This document shows positions 8,205 to 15,854 of a DNA stretch of 37,394 nucleotides, piece after piece (the first letter of the stretch is position 1; every line of letters begins with the position of its first letter). Made by a program: the position numbers and the translations under genes. Source of the DNA: Streptomyces lydicus. Its GTDB lineage: Bacteria; Actinomycetota; Actinomycetes; Streptomycetales; Streptomycetaceae. The notes under the pieces were generated by a model that saw only the letters and a list, made by a program, of their open reading frames with translations, was not told the origin of the DNA and made no database searches. Location: NCBI RefSeq assembly GCF_000717345.1, contig NZ_JNZA01000055.1, positions 1-37,394 of the forward strand, given 5' to 3'.

Positions 8205-10733
8205 TCAATGTTGCCGGGCGCGCCGATTCCGGGTCACGAACGCGATGACCAGGCCCGCACCCACCAGCAGACCGACGATGCCGATCATCTCCGCCAGCCC
8301 GGGTGTACCGGTGTTCGCCAGCGAACCCTCGCCTCCACCGGCCGGGGCCGGGTCGTTGCCAGGCGGCGCGGGCGACGGCGGCGTGGACGCCGCAGGCGGT
8401 GTCGGTGTCGGTGTCGGTGTCGGTGTGGGAGTCGGCGTCGGGGTCGGGCTTGGGGTCGGGGTCGGGGTTTCCTTCGGGATGTACACCCCGGCGTCGATCG
8501 AGTGATCGACCCCGCCCGGCTTGTCCGGCGCTGTGACAGGCGCGTAGCCGTTGCACAACGGTCCGGTGGTCGGCGGGGTCACATTGGAGTCGTGCGCACG
8601 GTTGGCACCGGCCCGCGGGAGCGTGAACCTCAGCTCGCTCGCCGGGGGCTGCTCGGGCACCTGGCTGGTGTCCGCGGTGCAGACGTCGAACTGCACCGTG
8701 TACTTCGCGCCCGGCTTGAGCTCGTACGCGGCGCCGACACCACCGAAGTAGTACTCGCCGGCGGCATTGGTCCTGGTCGTGGCGACCTGTTTGCCGTCCG
8801 CGTCCAGCAGGTTGATCGTCGCCCCCGCCAGCAGCACGTGCCCCGGGTCCTGGATCCCGTTGTGGTCGCCGTCGAACCACACGACGTTGCCGATCTGGAT
8901 CGGCGCATTCGCCGCCGCGTATGCGATGTCACCGAGCCCGCCTGCCTTGCCGAACCCGCCTTGTTCCCGGCTGACGAACTGGAACCCGTTGGCGGCCGGG
9001 TTGTTGCCCGGGCCCTGACCGGTCGTGATGTCGTGGTACCCGGTCCCTGAGGTCGCGACGTTGACGACCGGGTCGAACTCCGTGCTGACGACCCACTGCT
9101 GCTGCGGGATATAGGCCACCGACCCCAGCGCGGTCTCCTGGTGCGCGTTGGCATAAAAGTCGCCCGGGAAGTATTCGACGACATCGGCGGCCTGCCCGCC
9201 ATTGTTGGCGGGGGTGGCGTGGTTGGGGCAGCTCCCGGTGCCTTCCCACTGGAATTCACCGGTGGGAGTGGCACAGACCATGGTGATGTCACCACCGGAC
9301 ATGCCGTTTTCCGCCGTGTCGTTCCCCGGGCGCGGGTCCAGCCCTCCCCAACTGAGCACGTCCATGAACCGGTCGCGGAAACCCAGGATCATCGAGCCGT
9401 CGCGGGCGAAGGCGAGGGAGGCCAGCTCCGGCTGCGGATCGATGAAGACGCTGCCCGCCTTCCGGTCGTCCCACGTGCCCAGGCTGGTGTTCCACGGGTT
9501 CCAGTGGGTGGCCTTGTCGCCGGAACCGAAGACGGTGCCGCGTTGGTCCGTGAGCGGGTGGCTCAGCACCGTGGTGAACCGCTTGCCGTCGTAGGTGGCG
9601 ACGAAGGCTTTCAGGTCCGCGCGCTGCTGCGTGCTCTCCGCGCTGCACACACCGCCGACGTACAGCGTGTTGTTGTGGACCTGGAGACCGAACGGCCGCC
9701 AGTCGTCGGGGCTCGCGCACCCCGGGTCCGGGATCGGGACCGTCGACTTGGGCGCCTCGGCGGTGGCCCCTGTCGCGTCGAAACTCACCAGGCTGCGGGT
9801 CCGCAGGTTCACCGCGTACAGCGTGGAGCCGTCTCCCGACAGGGCCAGGCCACCGATGCTCTCCTTGCCCGGTGCGTCGGTGAACCCGGGATCCTTGATC
9901 AGGTTGCCGGTGTCGTGCCGCGTCACCGCCGCGTCCGGCACCCGCGCGAACAGCTCCGGCGCACCCGAGCCGTTGACCGGCACCGTGTAGATCGCGCCCC
10001 CGCCCTGCGGCCCGTACGGGGCGTACCGGCGGGCGAAAGCGCTCTGGAACAGCCGGGTTTGGTACTTGTCGTACGCCAACCCGAACGTCGTGCCTACCTG
10101 GTCCTGCGTGGCCAGCGTGGTCGGGCACGCCACATCGGTGGGACACGTGCCCCGGGTCTTGGTCCCGAACGCCACCAACGCCCGGTTGTCGGTCCCGTTG
10201 GCGCCGTTGTGGATCGGCACGAAGTACCGCGAGTCGGGCAGCGCGTAGTCGGCCGGATCCCACACCCCCGTCACCACCGAGGCGTTCTTTCCGCCCGACA
10301 CATCCACGAACGACGTGAAGCTGTCGAAGTGGTTCCCCGCCGTCGACGCAGGCGCCGCCTGCAGATAGCCGCTGTACGGCGCCGGGATGCTGACGTCGAC
10401 GCGGTACTGGCCACCGCTCAGCACGGTCGACCGCGACACCACGACCTTTCCGGTGGCATCCGTGACGCCGGTGACAACGTGCCCCGCGGGGTCGGAGACC
10501 TTCACGGTCATGCCCCGCTGCGGCACGTCCATCGTCGCGTTGAGCACGCCGGTGCCGAAGAAGTCGCGCAGCACCTCAACCGTCAGCGTGCCGTCGGTGG
10601 TCGAAGCGGTGGCCGGTCCAGCCGTCGCTCCCACGGAGCCGCCTGCCAGCAAAAGAACAGATATCGCGATGCGCGCCGGCGGCTCCACAAGCCTCCAGGC
10701 TAACCGGCGCGAGTCTCTGCCGAGTCGGTTCAT
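8205..10733 (-). CDS. Large LAxTG-type sortase-anchored surface protein with SdrD_B-like domain
   Basis: An 842-residue secreted protein. It has an N-terminal signal (hydrophobic stretch IAISVLLLAGGSVGATAG, cleavage likely after the following Ala-rich part). A domain at about 40-130 has carboxypeptidase-regulatory-like turns (TVKVSDPAGHVVTGVTDATG), and the middle section looks like a WD/YVTN-type propeller. An SdrD_B-like domain near 630-740 contains IGNVVWFDGDHNGIQDPGH. A Pro-Thr repeat spacer follows, and the C-terminus is a sorting signal: LANTG (805-809), a hydrophobic helix and a basic tail (NRRARQH). LAxTG is the motif of class E sortases, the main type in Streptomyces; no sortase gene is in the window. 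Codon 11 is TTA (10701-10703). The ATG at 10733 has GGAG about 9 bases upstream and places the signal peptide correctly. Confidence 0.9.
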   Translation of the reverse strand: MNRLGRDSRRLAWRLVEPPARIAISVLLLAGGSVGATAGPATASTTDGTLTVEVLRDFFGTGVLNATMDVPQRGMTVKVSDPAGHVVTGVTDATGKVVVSRSTVLSGGQYRVDVSIPAPYSGYLQAAPASTAGNHFDSFTSFVDVSGGKNASVVTGVWDPADYALPDSRYFVPIHNGANGTDNRALVAFGTKTRGTCPTDVACPTTLATQDQVGTTFGLAYDKYQTRLFQSAFARRYAPYGPQGGGAIYTVPVNGSGAPELFARVPDAAVTRHDTGNLIKDPGFTDAPGKESIGGLALSGDGSTLYAVNLRTRSLVSFDATGATAEAPKSTVPIPDPGCASPDDWRPFGLQVHNNTLYVGGVCSAESTQQRADLKAFVATYDGKRFTTVLSHPLTDQRGTVFGSGDKATHWNPWNTSLGTWDDRKAGSVFIDPQPELASLAFARDGSMILGFRDRFMDVLSWGGLDPRPGNDTAENGMSGGDITMVCATPTGEFQWEGTGSCPNHATPANNGGQAADVVEYFPGDFYANAHQETALGSVAYIPQQQWVVSTEFDPVVNVATSGTGYHDITTGQGPGNNPAANGFQFVSREQGGFGKAGGLGDIAYAAANAPIQIGNVVWFDGDHNGIQDPGHVLLAGATINLLDADGKQVATTRTNAAGEYYFGGVGAAYELKPGAKYTVQFDVCTADTSQVPEQPPASELRFTLPRAGANRAHDSNVTPPTTGPLCNGYAPVTAPDKPGGVDHSIDAGVYIPKETPTPTPSPTPTPTPTPTPTPTPTPPAASTPPSPAPPGNDPAPAGGGEGSLANTGTPGLAEMIGIVGLLVGAGLVIAFVTRNRRARQH
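8398..8469 (-). repeat. Proline-threonine coding repeat in the surface protein
   Basis: A hexanucleotide-like tandem tract (GGTGTC and close variants on the + strand, about twelve units) encodes alternating Pro-Thr in the cell-wall spacer just before the LANTG sorting signal. Such tracts usually span the wall and can change length by slippage. Confidence 0.85.
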
Positions 10734-10840
10734 GGCATCACACTCCACACTTCTCTTGTCGTGAAAACGAAGCACTCGCTTCGCGCTACACGTCCACTTC
10801 GTGACCCCAGGCGCGGACGTCGGTCGCGATCGTCACGGAA

Positions 10841-10871
10841 GGAAAAAGGGCCCACTGCTGTTGAGTGGGCC
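10841..10871 (-). terminator. Rho-independent terminator on the minus strand
   Basis: An 8-bp perfect stem (GGCCCACT at 10849-10856, AGTGGGCC at 10864-10871) with a 7-base loop. Read on the minus strand it is followed by CTTTTTCC. It sits downstream of the StyA-StyB fusion gene and upstream of the surface-protein gene, so it separates the two transcription units. Confidence 0.75.
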
Positions 10872-10924
10872 GCTTGCGGTGATGGATATTGTGGGTGAGT
10901 GGTAAGCGCCGCAGGCCAGGAAAA

Positions 10925-10978
10925 GCAAACGCGCGTTCACGACCTCGGGCAGGACCGCCCTGGGTTGCGCGTTTTTGC
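10925..10978. terminator. Two-tier hairpin with T-runs on both strands
   Basis: Outer arms AAACGCGC (10927-10934) and GCGCGTTT (10967-10974) enclose an inner GGGC/GCCC hairpin (10947-10960). T-rich runs follow on both strands: GTTTTTGC on plus, GCTTTTCC on minus. It could be a bidirectional terminator or the 3' end of a short structured RNA. It lies about 50 bases from the next hairpin, so the minus strand carries two terminator-like structures in a row. Confidence 0.5.
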
Positions 10979-11222
10979 AGCTCAATCACGGTGCCTTCGC
11001 CCCCACCCCGACCTCACCGACCGCCATCGCGAGCAGCGCGCGATAGCCTATCCCCGGAGTCTCGCCGTCACCAGCAGAATCCCTCACATCCCTGGGGATC
11101 CGCGACATTCTCCGAACGCCCGGAGAATGACAACCGGAAGAATGTGCGAGAGTGAAGCGGCGGCCGAATCTGGTCCCGTCGGGTCCGTGCCGTCCGGATG
11201 ACGGCCAATTGGCCATGTGAGT
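10979..11222. other. Non-coding stretch with a perfect hairpin
   Basis: No credible gene is seen between the fusion gene's stop and the two hairpins. A perfect 9-bp stem with a 6-base loop (CATTCTCCG at 11106-11114, CGGAGAATG at 11121-11129) is the only clear structure. A short reverse frame covers the area, but its translation has no recognisable content. Confidence 0.5.
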
Positions 11223-12947
11223 TCACGTATCCGGGTGCTTCGTTGCCACCTGGTAGTACCCCGAGTGGAACACCAGGGGGGTCCCGCCATCGGCCTCGTA
11301 CTGTTCGATTTCGCCGAGGAAGATGATGTGGTCGCCGGCGTCGAGGCGTTGGACGGTGCGGCATTGGAAGCGGGCGACGGCGCCGTCCAGGAGGGGGGTG
11401 CCGGCGATGCCGGGGGTGGTGGGAGTACCGCGGAATTTGTCGTCGGCCGGGGTGGCGAACTGACGGGAGAGGTGGTGCTGGTCGGCGGCCAGTATGTGGA
11501 CGGCGAAGTGTGAGGCGTCGGTGAAGTCCGGGAGGCTCGGGCTGTTTTTGCCGGGGCACCACAGGACGAGGGGCGGGTTCAACGAGACGGAGGTGAAGGA
11601 GTTCGCGGTCATGCCGACGTTGCGGCCGTCGGGGGCGCGGGCCGTCACCACGGTCACGCCGGTGGCGTACTGGCCCAGCGCGTGGCGAAGTTCGCGGCCT
11701 TCGAAGCGGGCGGCGTGCTGGGCGCGCTTCTCGGTCAGGAAGCGGTGTGCCTCGGCCTCCTCGAACCACCAGCGGTAGAGGGTGCGCGGGTCGTCGAATC
11801 CGGCGGCGAGGGCACCGGCGACAGCGGGGATCTCGGCCGCCGCTGTCAGCAGGTCACGGTGGTGGGGACTCAGGTCGGTCAGGAGAGAGTTGGTCCAGCC
11901 GACGGCCCATTGAGCCCAGCCGCGCCAGAAGTTGTCGAAGGTGCGCTGCATCCACTGCGGGGTGAATTCTGCGGTGCCGTGACGGAGGATGCTGTCGAGG
12001 TAGTGGGATGCGGCCTGGGCCGCGTTGTTCGAACCCTGGCCGGTGATCGGATCGTTGAGGACGACGGCGTCGGCCATGCCGAGGACGTGCCGGCCGGAGA
12101 CCAGGCGGGCGACGGGGTGCCGGACGGTCGGAGTGAGCCTGCCGCGCAACACGCCGCCGCTGTCGGTGAGACGGGCGTGCCGGCAGCGCTCGTATTCGTC
12201 GGGGAAGAACCGGTGGAGGATTTCCAGTGAGCGGGTGAGGTGGTCTTCGGGTGTGCGGATGTCGTCCCAGCAGTCCATCGGGCCGCCGGGAACGCCCTCG
12301 AAGACCATGATGTCGCAGGGTCCGGTGGTGGTGAGGGCCGGAAAGGAGAAGAATTCGCCGATGCCGGGGACCAAGCGGTAGTGGACGGCGTCCTCCCCCT
12401 CCCGCGGTGCCGTACCCGTGACGTACGTCAGAGCCAGCGCACGGCGCGGCCGGTCGTAGGGGGAGAGTTCGGAGTTGCGCGGGAAGAGTTGGCTCAGCTC
12501 GCCCTTGCCGGTGGAGACCACGACGAGATCGTGCGTACGGGCATACCATTCGAGGTCGCTGACACCCGCCTCGTGCAGCACGATCTCGCCGCGGCCGCCG
12601 TCCGCGAACTGCTCGATCCAGGCGGCACACTTGACCCGCTGGTCGACGGAGTGGGCAGGGCCCTCCAGCGGCGCGCGCCAGGAGACGTCCGGAGTGCCGT
12701 GCGGACCGATGAGAGAGAACGCGATGCCGGAGATGTCCGGGGCCTGGTCCTCCCAGTGGTGCAGGCCGAGTTCGCGCTCGCTCTGGAGCGCGGTGTCGAA
12801 CATGCACTGGCTGGACATGACCGGCCCGCGACGCATCTCGTCGGGGTCACGGTCGGTGACCAAGGTGACGTCATAGCCGTGCGCCTGGAGTCCCAGGGCG
12901 AGTTGGGCACCCGCCTGCCCGGCTCCGACCACCGCGATCCTTCTCAT
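11223..12947 (-). CDS. styA2B: StyA-StyB fusion: FAD-dependent styrene/indole monooxygenase with C-terminal flavin reductase
   Basis: A 574-residue fusion. Residues 1 to about 405 are a StyA-type oxygenase: Rossmann GAGQAG at the start, the internal VVSTGKGELSQLF strand, and the FAD-site DPITGQGSNNA near 300. From about 415 (RELRHALGQYATGVTVVTA) a StyB-type flavin reductase follows, with the split-barrel flavin-binding signature GMTANSFTSVSLNPPLV. The reductase reduces flavin with NAD(P)H, and the oxygenase uses it with O2 to epoxidise styrene or indole-like alkenes. The layout matches StyA2B of Rhodococcus opacus 1CP, which works with a separate StyA1; such a gene lies 79 bases upstream here. 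No TTA codon is present. The ribosome site is weak (AGGA about 10 bases upstream). The fusion is seen directly; the substrate is unknown. Confidence 0.92.
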   Translation of the reverse strand: MRRIAVVGAGQAGAQLALGLQAHGYDVTLVTDRDPDEMRRGPVMSSQCMFDTALQSERELGLHHWEDQAPDISGIAFSLIGPHGTPDVSWRAPLEGPAHSVDQRVKCAAWIEQFADGGRGEIVLHEAGVSDLEWYARTHDLVVVSTGKGELSQLFPRNSELSPYDRPRRALALTYVTGTAPREGEDAVHYRLVPGIGEFFSFPALTTTGPCDIMVFEGVPGGPMDCWDDIRTPEDHLTRSLEILHRFFPDEYERCRHARLTDSGGVLRGRLTPTVRHPVARLVSGRHVLGMADAVVLNDPITGQGSNNAAQAASHYLDSILRHGTAEFTPQWMQRTFDNFWRGWAQWAVGWTNSLLTDLSPHHRDLLTAAAEIPAVAGALAAGFDDPRTLYRWWFEEAEAHRFLTEKRAQHAARFEGRELRHALGQYATGVTVVTARAPDGRNVGMTANSFTSVSLNPPLVLWCPGKNSPSLPDFTDASHFAVHILAADQHHLSRQFATPADDKFRGTPTTPGIAGTPLLDGAVARFQCRTVQRLDAGDHIIFLGEIEQYEADGGTPLVFHSGYYQVATKHPDT

Positions 12948-12982
12948 GTACTGCTGTCCTGCTCTCGTTGCGTAGCTATCGC

Positions 12983-12995
12983 TGACGTAGTGTCA
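12983..12995. promoter_or_regulatory. 13-bp dyad TGAC-N5-GTCA upstream of the fusion gene
   Basis: TGACGTAGTGTCA has perfect 4-bp half-sites (5 bp with the next pair: CTGAC/GTCAG). It lies 36 bases upstream of the fusion gene's start in the gap after styA1. The same architecture recurs at 17063 and 18826, which suggests a shared operator. Confidence 0.5.
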
Positions 12996-13026
12996 GTTGT
13001 GGTGCAACCGTCGCTTGACGGCCGGT

Positions 13027-14247
13027 TCAGGCGCCGATCTCGGTCAGGTAGTTCTTCGCGGCGACCGGGTCCATGAACCAGCGGAACAAGTCGCGCGGGT
13101 CATCGAAGCCGTTGACGAAGCGGGCGGCGATACGGGAGTTGGCGCTCGCCGCGCCGAAGAGCTCCAGGACGTGCTGCGGCGGGGCGCCGAGCATCGCGTT
13201 GGTCCAGGCCGTGGCAGCCCCCGCGTTGTCCCAGAAGCGGCCGAAGGCCAGCTCCATGAACGCGGCGTCGTACGGGCGCTCGCCGTGGTCCAGGATGGTG
13301 GCGAGGTAGGAGGCCGCGCACTTCGAGGCGTTGTTGGACCCCTGGCCGGTGATCGGGTCGTTGAGGACGACGACGTCGGCGAGGCCGAGCACCTGCGCGC
13401 CGGAGGGTAGCGTGGCGACGGGCTTGCGGACGGTCGGCGCGAAGCGGCCCGCGAGGGTGCCGTTCAAGTCGGTGAGCGTGACATCGGTGCAGCGCTCGGC
13501 CTCCCACGGTACGTACGTCCGCAGCAGCTCCTGGAACTTCGCCAGCTGCTGGTGGGGGGTGAGCCCGTCGAAGCAGTCGAGCGGGCCACCCGGTATGCCC
13601 TCGAAGAACATGATGTCGCAGGGGCCGCTGGTGGTGAGGCTGGGCATGGTGAAGTACTCGCCCACACCGGGGATGACGTTGAAGCTGACGCCGGGGCGGT
13701 CGGGCAGCGGTGCCATGCCGGTGACGTACGCCAGGGCCAGCGCGCGCTGCGGAGCGTCGTACGGGGAACGCATGGCGTCCCGCTCGAACAGCCCCGCGAT
13801 CTCGCCCTTGCCGGCCGCGACGATCACCAGGTCGGACTCGGCGGCGTAGCGCTCCAGGTCCGCGATGCCGGCCTCGCACAGGTCCAGACGGCCGCCGCGG
13901 CGCGCGAACTCGCCCATCCAGAGCGGCATTTTGACGCGCTGGTCGATGGAGCGGGCGGTGGCCTCAAGACGGGCGTCGAAGGAGAGCGCCCGGCCGCCCT
14001 GGCCGTCGGCGATGCTCACGCCGAGACCGGCGATCGGCGGGCAGGCGTCGCCCCAGAAGTCGAGGCCGAGGTTGCGCTCGTGGGCCAGCGCGGTGCCGAA
14101 CATGGCCTGGCTCGACATAACCCGGCCGTCGCGGATCTGGTCTCCGGTGCGGTTGGACACGATGGTGACGTCAAAACCGTGGTCGATCAGGCCGATGCCG
14201 AGCTGGAGGCCGGCCTGGCCGGCTCCGACGATGGTGATCTTGCGCAT
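13027..14247 (-). CDS. styA1: StyA1-like FAD-dependent styrene/indole monooxygenase
   Basis: A 406-residue StyA-type oxygenase with no reductase domain. It has GAGQAG near the N-terminus, VVAAGKGEIAGLFERD in the middle and DPITGQGSNNA near 300, closely parallel to the oxygenase half of the downstream fusion. The two share runs such as GPCDIM-[FV]-FEG-[IV]-PGGP and AVVLNDPITGQGSNN (VV in this copy), so they probably arose by duplication. The start ATG has GGAG about 9 bases upstream. It is the first gene of the unit with the fusion, and an AraC-family gene diverges from it. By analogy with R. opacus 1CP it would draw reduced FAD from the fusion protein. Its role could be styrene or indole degradation, or tailoring of an indole metabolite. 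Confidence 0.9.
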   Translation of the reverse strand: MRKITIVGAGQAGLQLGIGLIDHGFDVTIVSNRTGDQIRDGRVMSSQAMFGTALAHERNLGLDFWGDACPPIAGLGVSIADGQGGRALSFDARLEATARSIDQRVKMPLWMGEFARRGGRLDLCEAGIADLERYAAESDLVIVAAGKGEIAGLFERDAMRSPYDAPQRALALAYVTGMAPLPDRPGVSFNVIPGVGEYFTMPSLTTSGPCDIMFFEGIPGGPLDCFDGLTPHQQLAKFQELLRTYVPWEAERCTDVTLTDLNGTLAGRFAPTVRKPVATLPSGAQVLGLADVVVLNDPITGQGSNNASKCAASYLATILDHGERPYDAAFMELAFGRFWDNAGAATAWTNAMLGAPPQHVLELFGAASANSRIAARFVNGFDDPRDLFRWFMDPVAAKNYLTEIGA

Positions 14248-14288
14248 GAGGGGGTTCTCCGCGGGTTCGGGGTGTGCGGTTTTTGAGC

Positions 14289-14325
14289 GGTGCCGTGCGG
14301 TGCCGTGCGGTGTCGTGCGCTGTGC
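14289..14325. repeat. 10-bp tandem repeat in the styA1 upstream region
   Basis: Two exact GGTGCCGTGC units (14289-14298, 14299-14308), a third with one change (GGTGTCGTGC) and a partial fourth. The 10-base period equals about one helical turn. The array lies 42 to 78 bases upstream of the styA1 start, in its promoter or leader region. Confidence 0.7.
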
Positions 14326-14704
14326 AAGCGTTTCGGCACGTGGCGGCGCTAACGGGTGGGTGTGGCGGTTGTGTGGAATGCGGCTGCCCGCCGGAGGGGG
14401 GCTGGCGGGCAGCCGCGGGAGGCCGGGTCACCCGTAGGGCCGGGGGAAGGACCCCGGGTAACCCGGCCGGCTAGAGGGGCCCGGCCGGATCGGCGAGCCG
14501 GGGCAGCAGCGGCAAGGGTGCCGCGACGTGCGGGGGTACGGCCTCGGCGGCCCTCGCCGCGTCGGTCGCGCGTAATACGCGCCGCGCGCATGCGACGGCC
14601 TGTCCGCTGGGCGTGACTCCGCCTCTGACGAGCGCAGCCCGGCCCGGCACTCCCTGCATTGTTGATTCCCAGGATTCTCTCGGGGCCGCGGCGGTCAGGC
14701 GTCA

Positions 14705-14722
14705 ATCTTGGTATGGCAAGAT
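14705..14722. promoter_or_regulatory. Dyad ATCTTG-N6-CAAGAT between styA1 and the AraC-type gene
   Basis: A perfect inverted repeat with 6-bp arms and a 6-base centre, 66 bases before the regulator's start and within the 540-base divergent intergenic region. It is a candidate operator for the AraC-type protein or another regulator. The symmetry is seen directly; the function is inferred. Confidence 0.45.
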
Positions 14723-14787
14723 CACCTGCGCTATCCGGATCACGCGGGTTGCTGTCCCGATCGCGCATCTCGGCGGTGGAGGTTTAC

Positions 14788-15768
14788 ATGCCCGCTGAAA
14801 AGTCCCCCCTCGCAAATCACCAGCGGTTCCATACAGCGGACATTTGGGAGGCGCGGGCCGAGGTCGGTCGCGCCTTCTGTCCGCATGAGCTGCGCATCAC
14901 GCGGCGCTCGGCGACGCTCGACGCCCGGCTGCACGGCGCACCCTTCGATCGGACAGGGCTCTATTACCTCGATTACGGAACGGAAGTCCGGATCACACCG
15001 GGGGATCTGGAGAGCTTTTTCCTCGTCCAGATCCCGCTCGCCGGTTACGCCGAAATCACCTGCGGCCGCGAGGAGATCATTTCCTCCCCAGAACTCGCTT
15101 CTGTCCCCTCTCCGACCGGAAAGTTGGACATGCGCTGGGGTGACGGCAATCCGCAGCTGATCGTGTGGTTCGACCGATCGTCGCTGGAATCGCACCTGGG
15201 CAGTTTGCTCGGCCGCGCCGTGCGCCGCCCGATCTTCTTCTCGCTCGGCATGAACCTCACCACGCCGGGCTCCCGCTCCTGGCTCAACATCGTCGACCTC
15301 ATGCGCCGGGAGGCGGAGGGGCCCGGTGGGATGACAAGCCAGCCGCTCGTGACAAAACAGCTGGAATCACTCCTCATGACCCAGCTGTTGATGGCCCAGC
15401 CCAACAACTACACGTCGGCGCTGCTCGGCGAGCAGCCGCGCGTCGCGCCGCCCGCGGTCCGCCGCGCCATGGAGGTCATCGAGGGACACGCCGCCGAGCC
15501 GCTCACGGTCGCGGAGATCGCGGAATGCGTCGGCGTCGGCGTACGGGCCCTTCAGGAGGGCTTCCGCCGGCACCTCGACACCACACCGCTCGCGTACCTG
15601 CGCGAGGTCCGCCTGGACCGCGTACGCAAGGAACTCCTGGCCTCCGACCCGGGTTCCACGACCGTGACCGCCGTCGCCTCCCGCTGGGGCTTCCTGCACC
15701 CGGGCCGTTTCTCACTCGCCTACCGCCAACAGTTCGGGGAGTCGCCTTCGGAGACGTTGCGGGCATAG
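14788..15768 (+). CDS. AraC-family transcriptional regulator
   Basis: A 326-residue regulator. Residues 1 to about 200 form the AraC_binding_2-type sensor, a cupin-like beta fold with segments GLYYLDYGTEVRITPGDLES and FFLVQIPLAGYAEITCG. The C-terminal 100 residues hold two helix-turn-helix motifs, AEPLTVAEIAECVGVGVRAL and VTAVASRWGFLHPGRFSLAY, ending in the usual F-G-x-S-P-S-x-T-L-R. The ATG at 14788 has a good GGAGG site 6 bases upstream; the frame is open further upstream, but without a site and outside the family's usual length. It diverges from styA1, which suggests it controls the oxygenase genes, as AraC-type regulators do next to styA1/styA2B elsewhere. The inducer is unknown. Confidence 0.9.
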   Translation: MPAEKSPLANHQRFHTADIWEARAEVGRAFCPHELRITRRSATLDARLHGAPFDRTGLYYLDYGTEVRITPGDLESFFLVQIPLAGYAEITCGREEIISSPELASVPSPTGKLDMRWGDGNPQLIVWFDRSSLESHLGSLLGRAVRRPIFFSLGMNLTTPGSRSWLNIVDLMRREAEGPGGMTSQPLVTKQLESLLMTQLLMAQPNNYTSALLGEQPRVAPPAVRRAMEVIEGHAAEPLTVAEIAECVGVGVRALQEGFRRHLDTTPLAYLREVRLDRVRKELLASDPGSTTVTAVASRWGFLHPGRFSLAYRQQFGESPSETLRA

Positions 15769-15804
15769 GGGAAGCCTCGCCGGGGGCAGCATGAAATCCG
15801 GGGG

Positions 15805-15821
15805 GCCGGGCGAACGCCGGC
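15805..15821 (+). terminator. Possible terminator hairpin between convergent genes
   Basis: A 5-bp stem GCCGG/CCGGC with a 7-base loop, followed by TCCTTCGTT, in the 86-base gap between the regulator gene and the convergent flavin monooxygenase gene. The stem is short and the T-run weak. Confidence 0.3.
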
Positions 15822-15854
15822 TCCTTCGTTCCGGCGCACTCGCCGACCCGGTGG

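Noticed and set aside
8398..8469. Intergenic tandem repeat or recombination site
   Set aside because: The tract is in frame inside the surface-protein gene and encodes a Pro-Thr wall spacer.
9141..10703. A 520-codon open frame antisense to the LAxTG protein gene
   Set aside because: The reverse frame has a signal peptide, domain motifs and sorting signal. The forward frame has none and no ribosome site.
14289..14325. CRISPR-like repeats
   Set aside because: Units are 10 bases long with no spacers and no cas genes are present.
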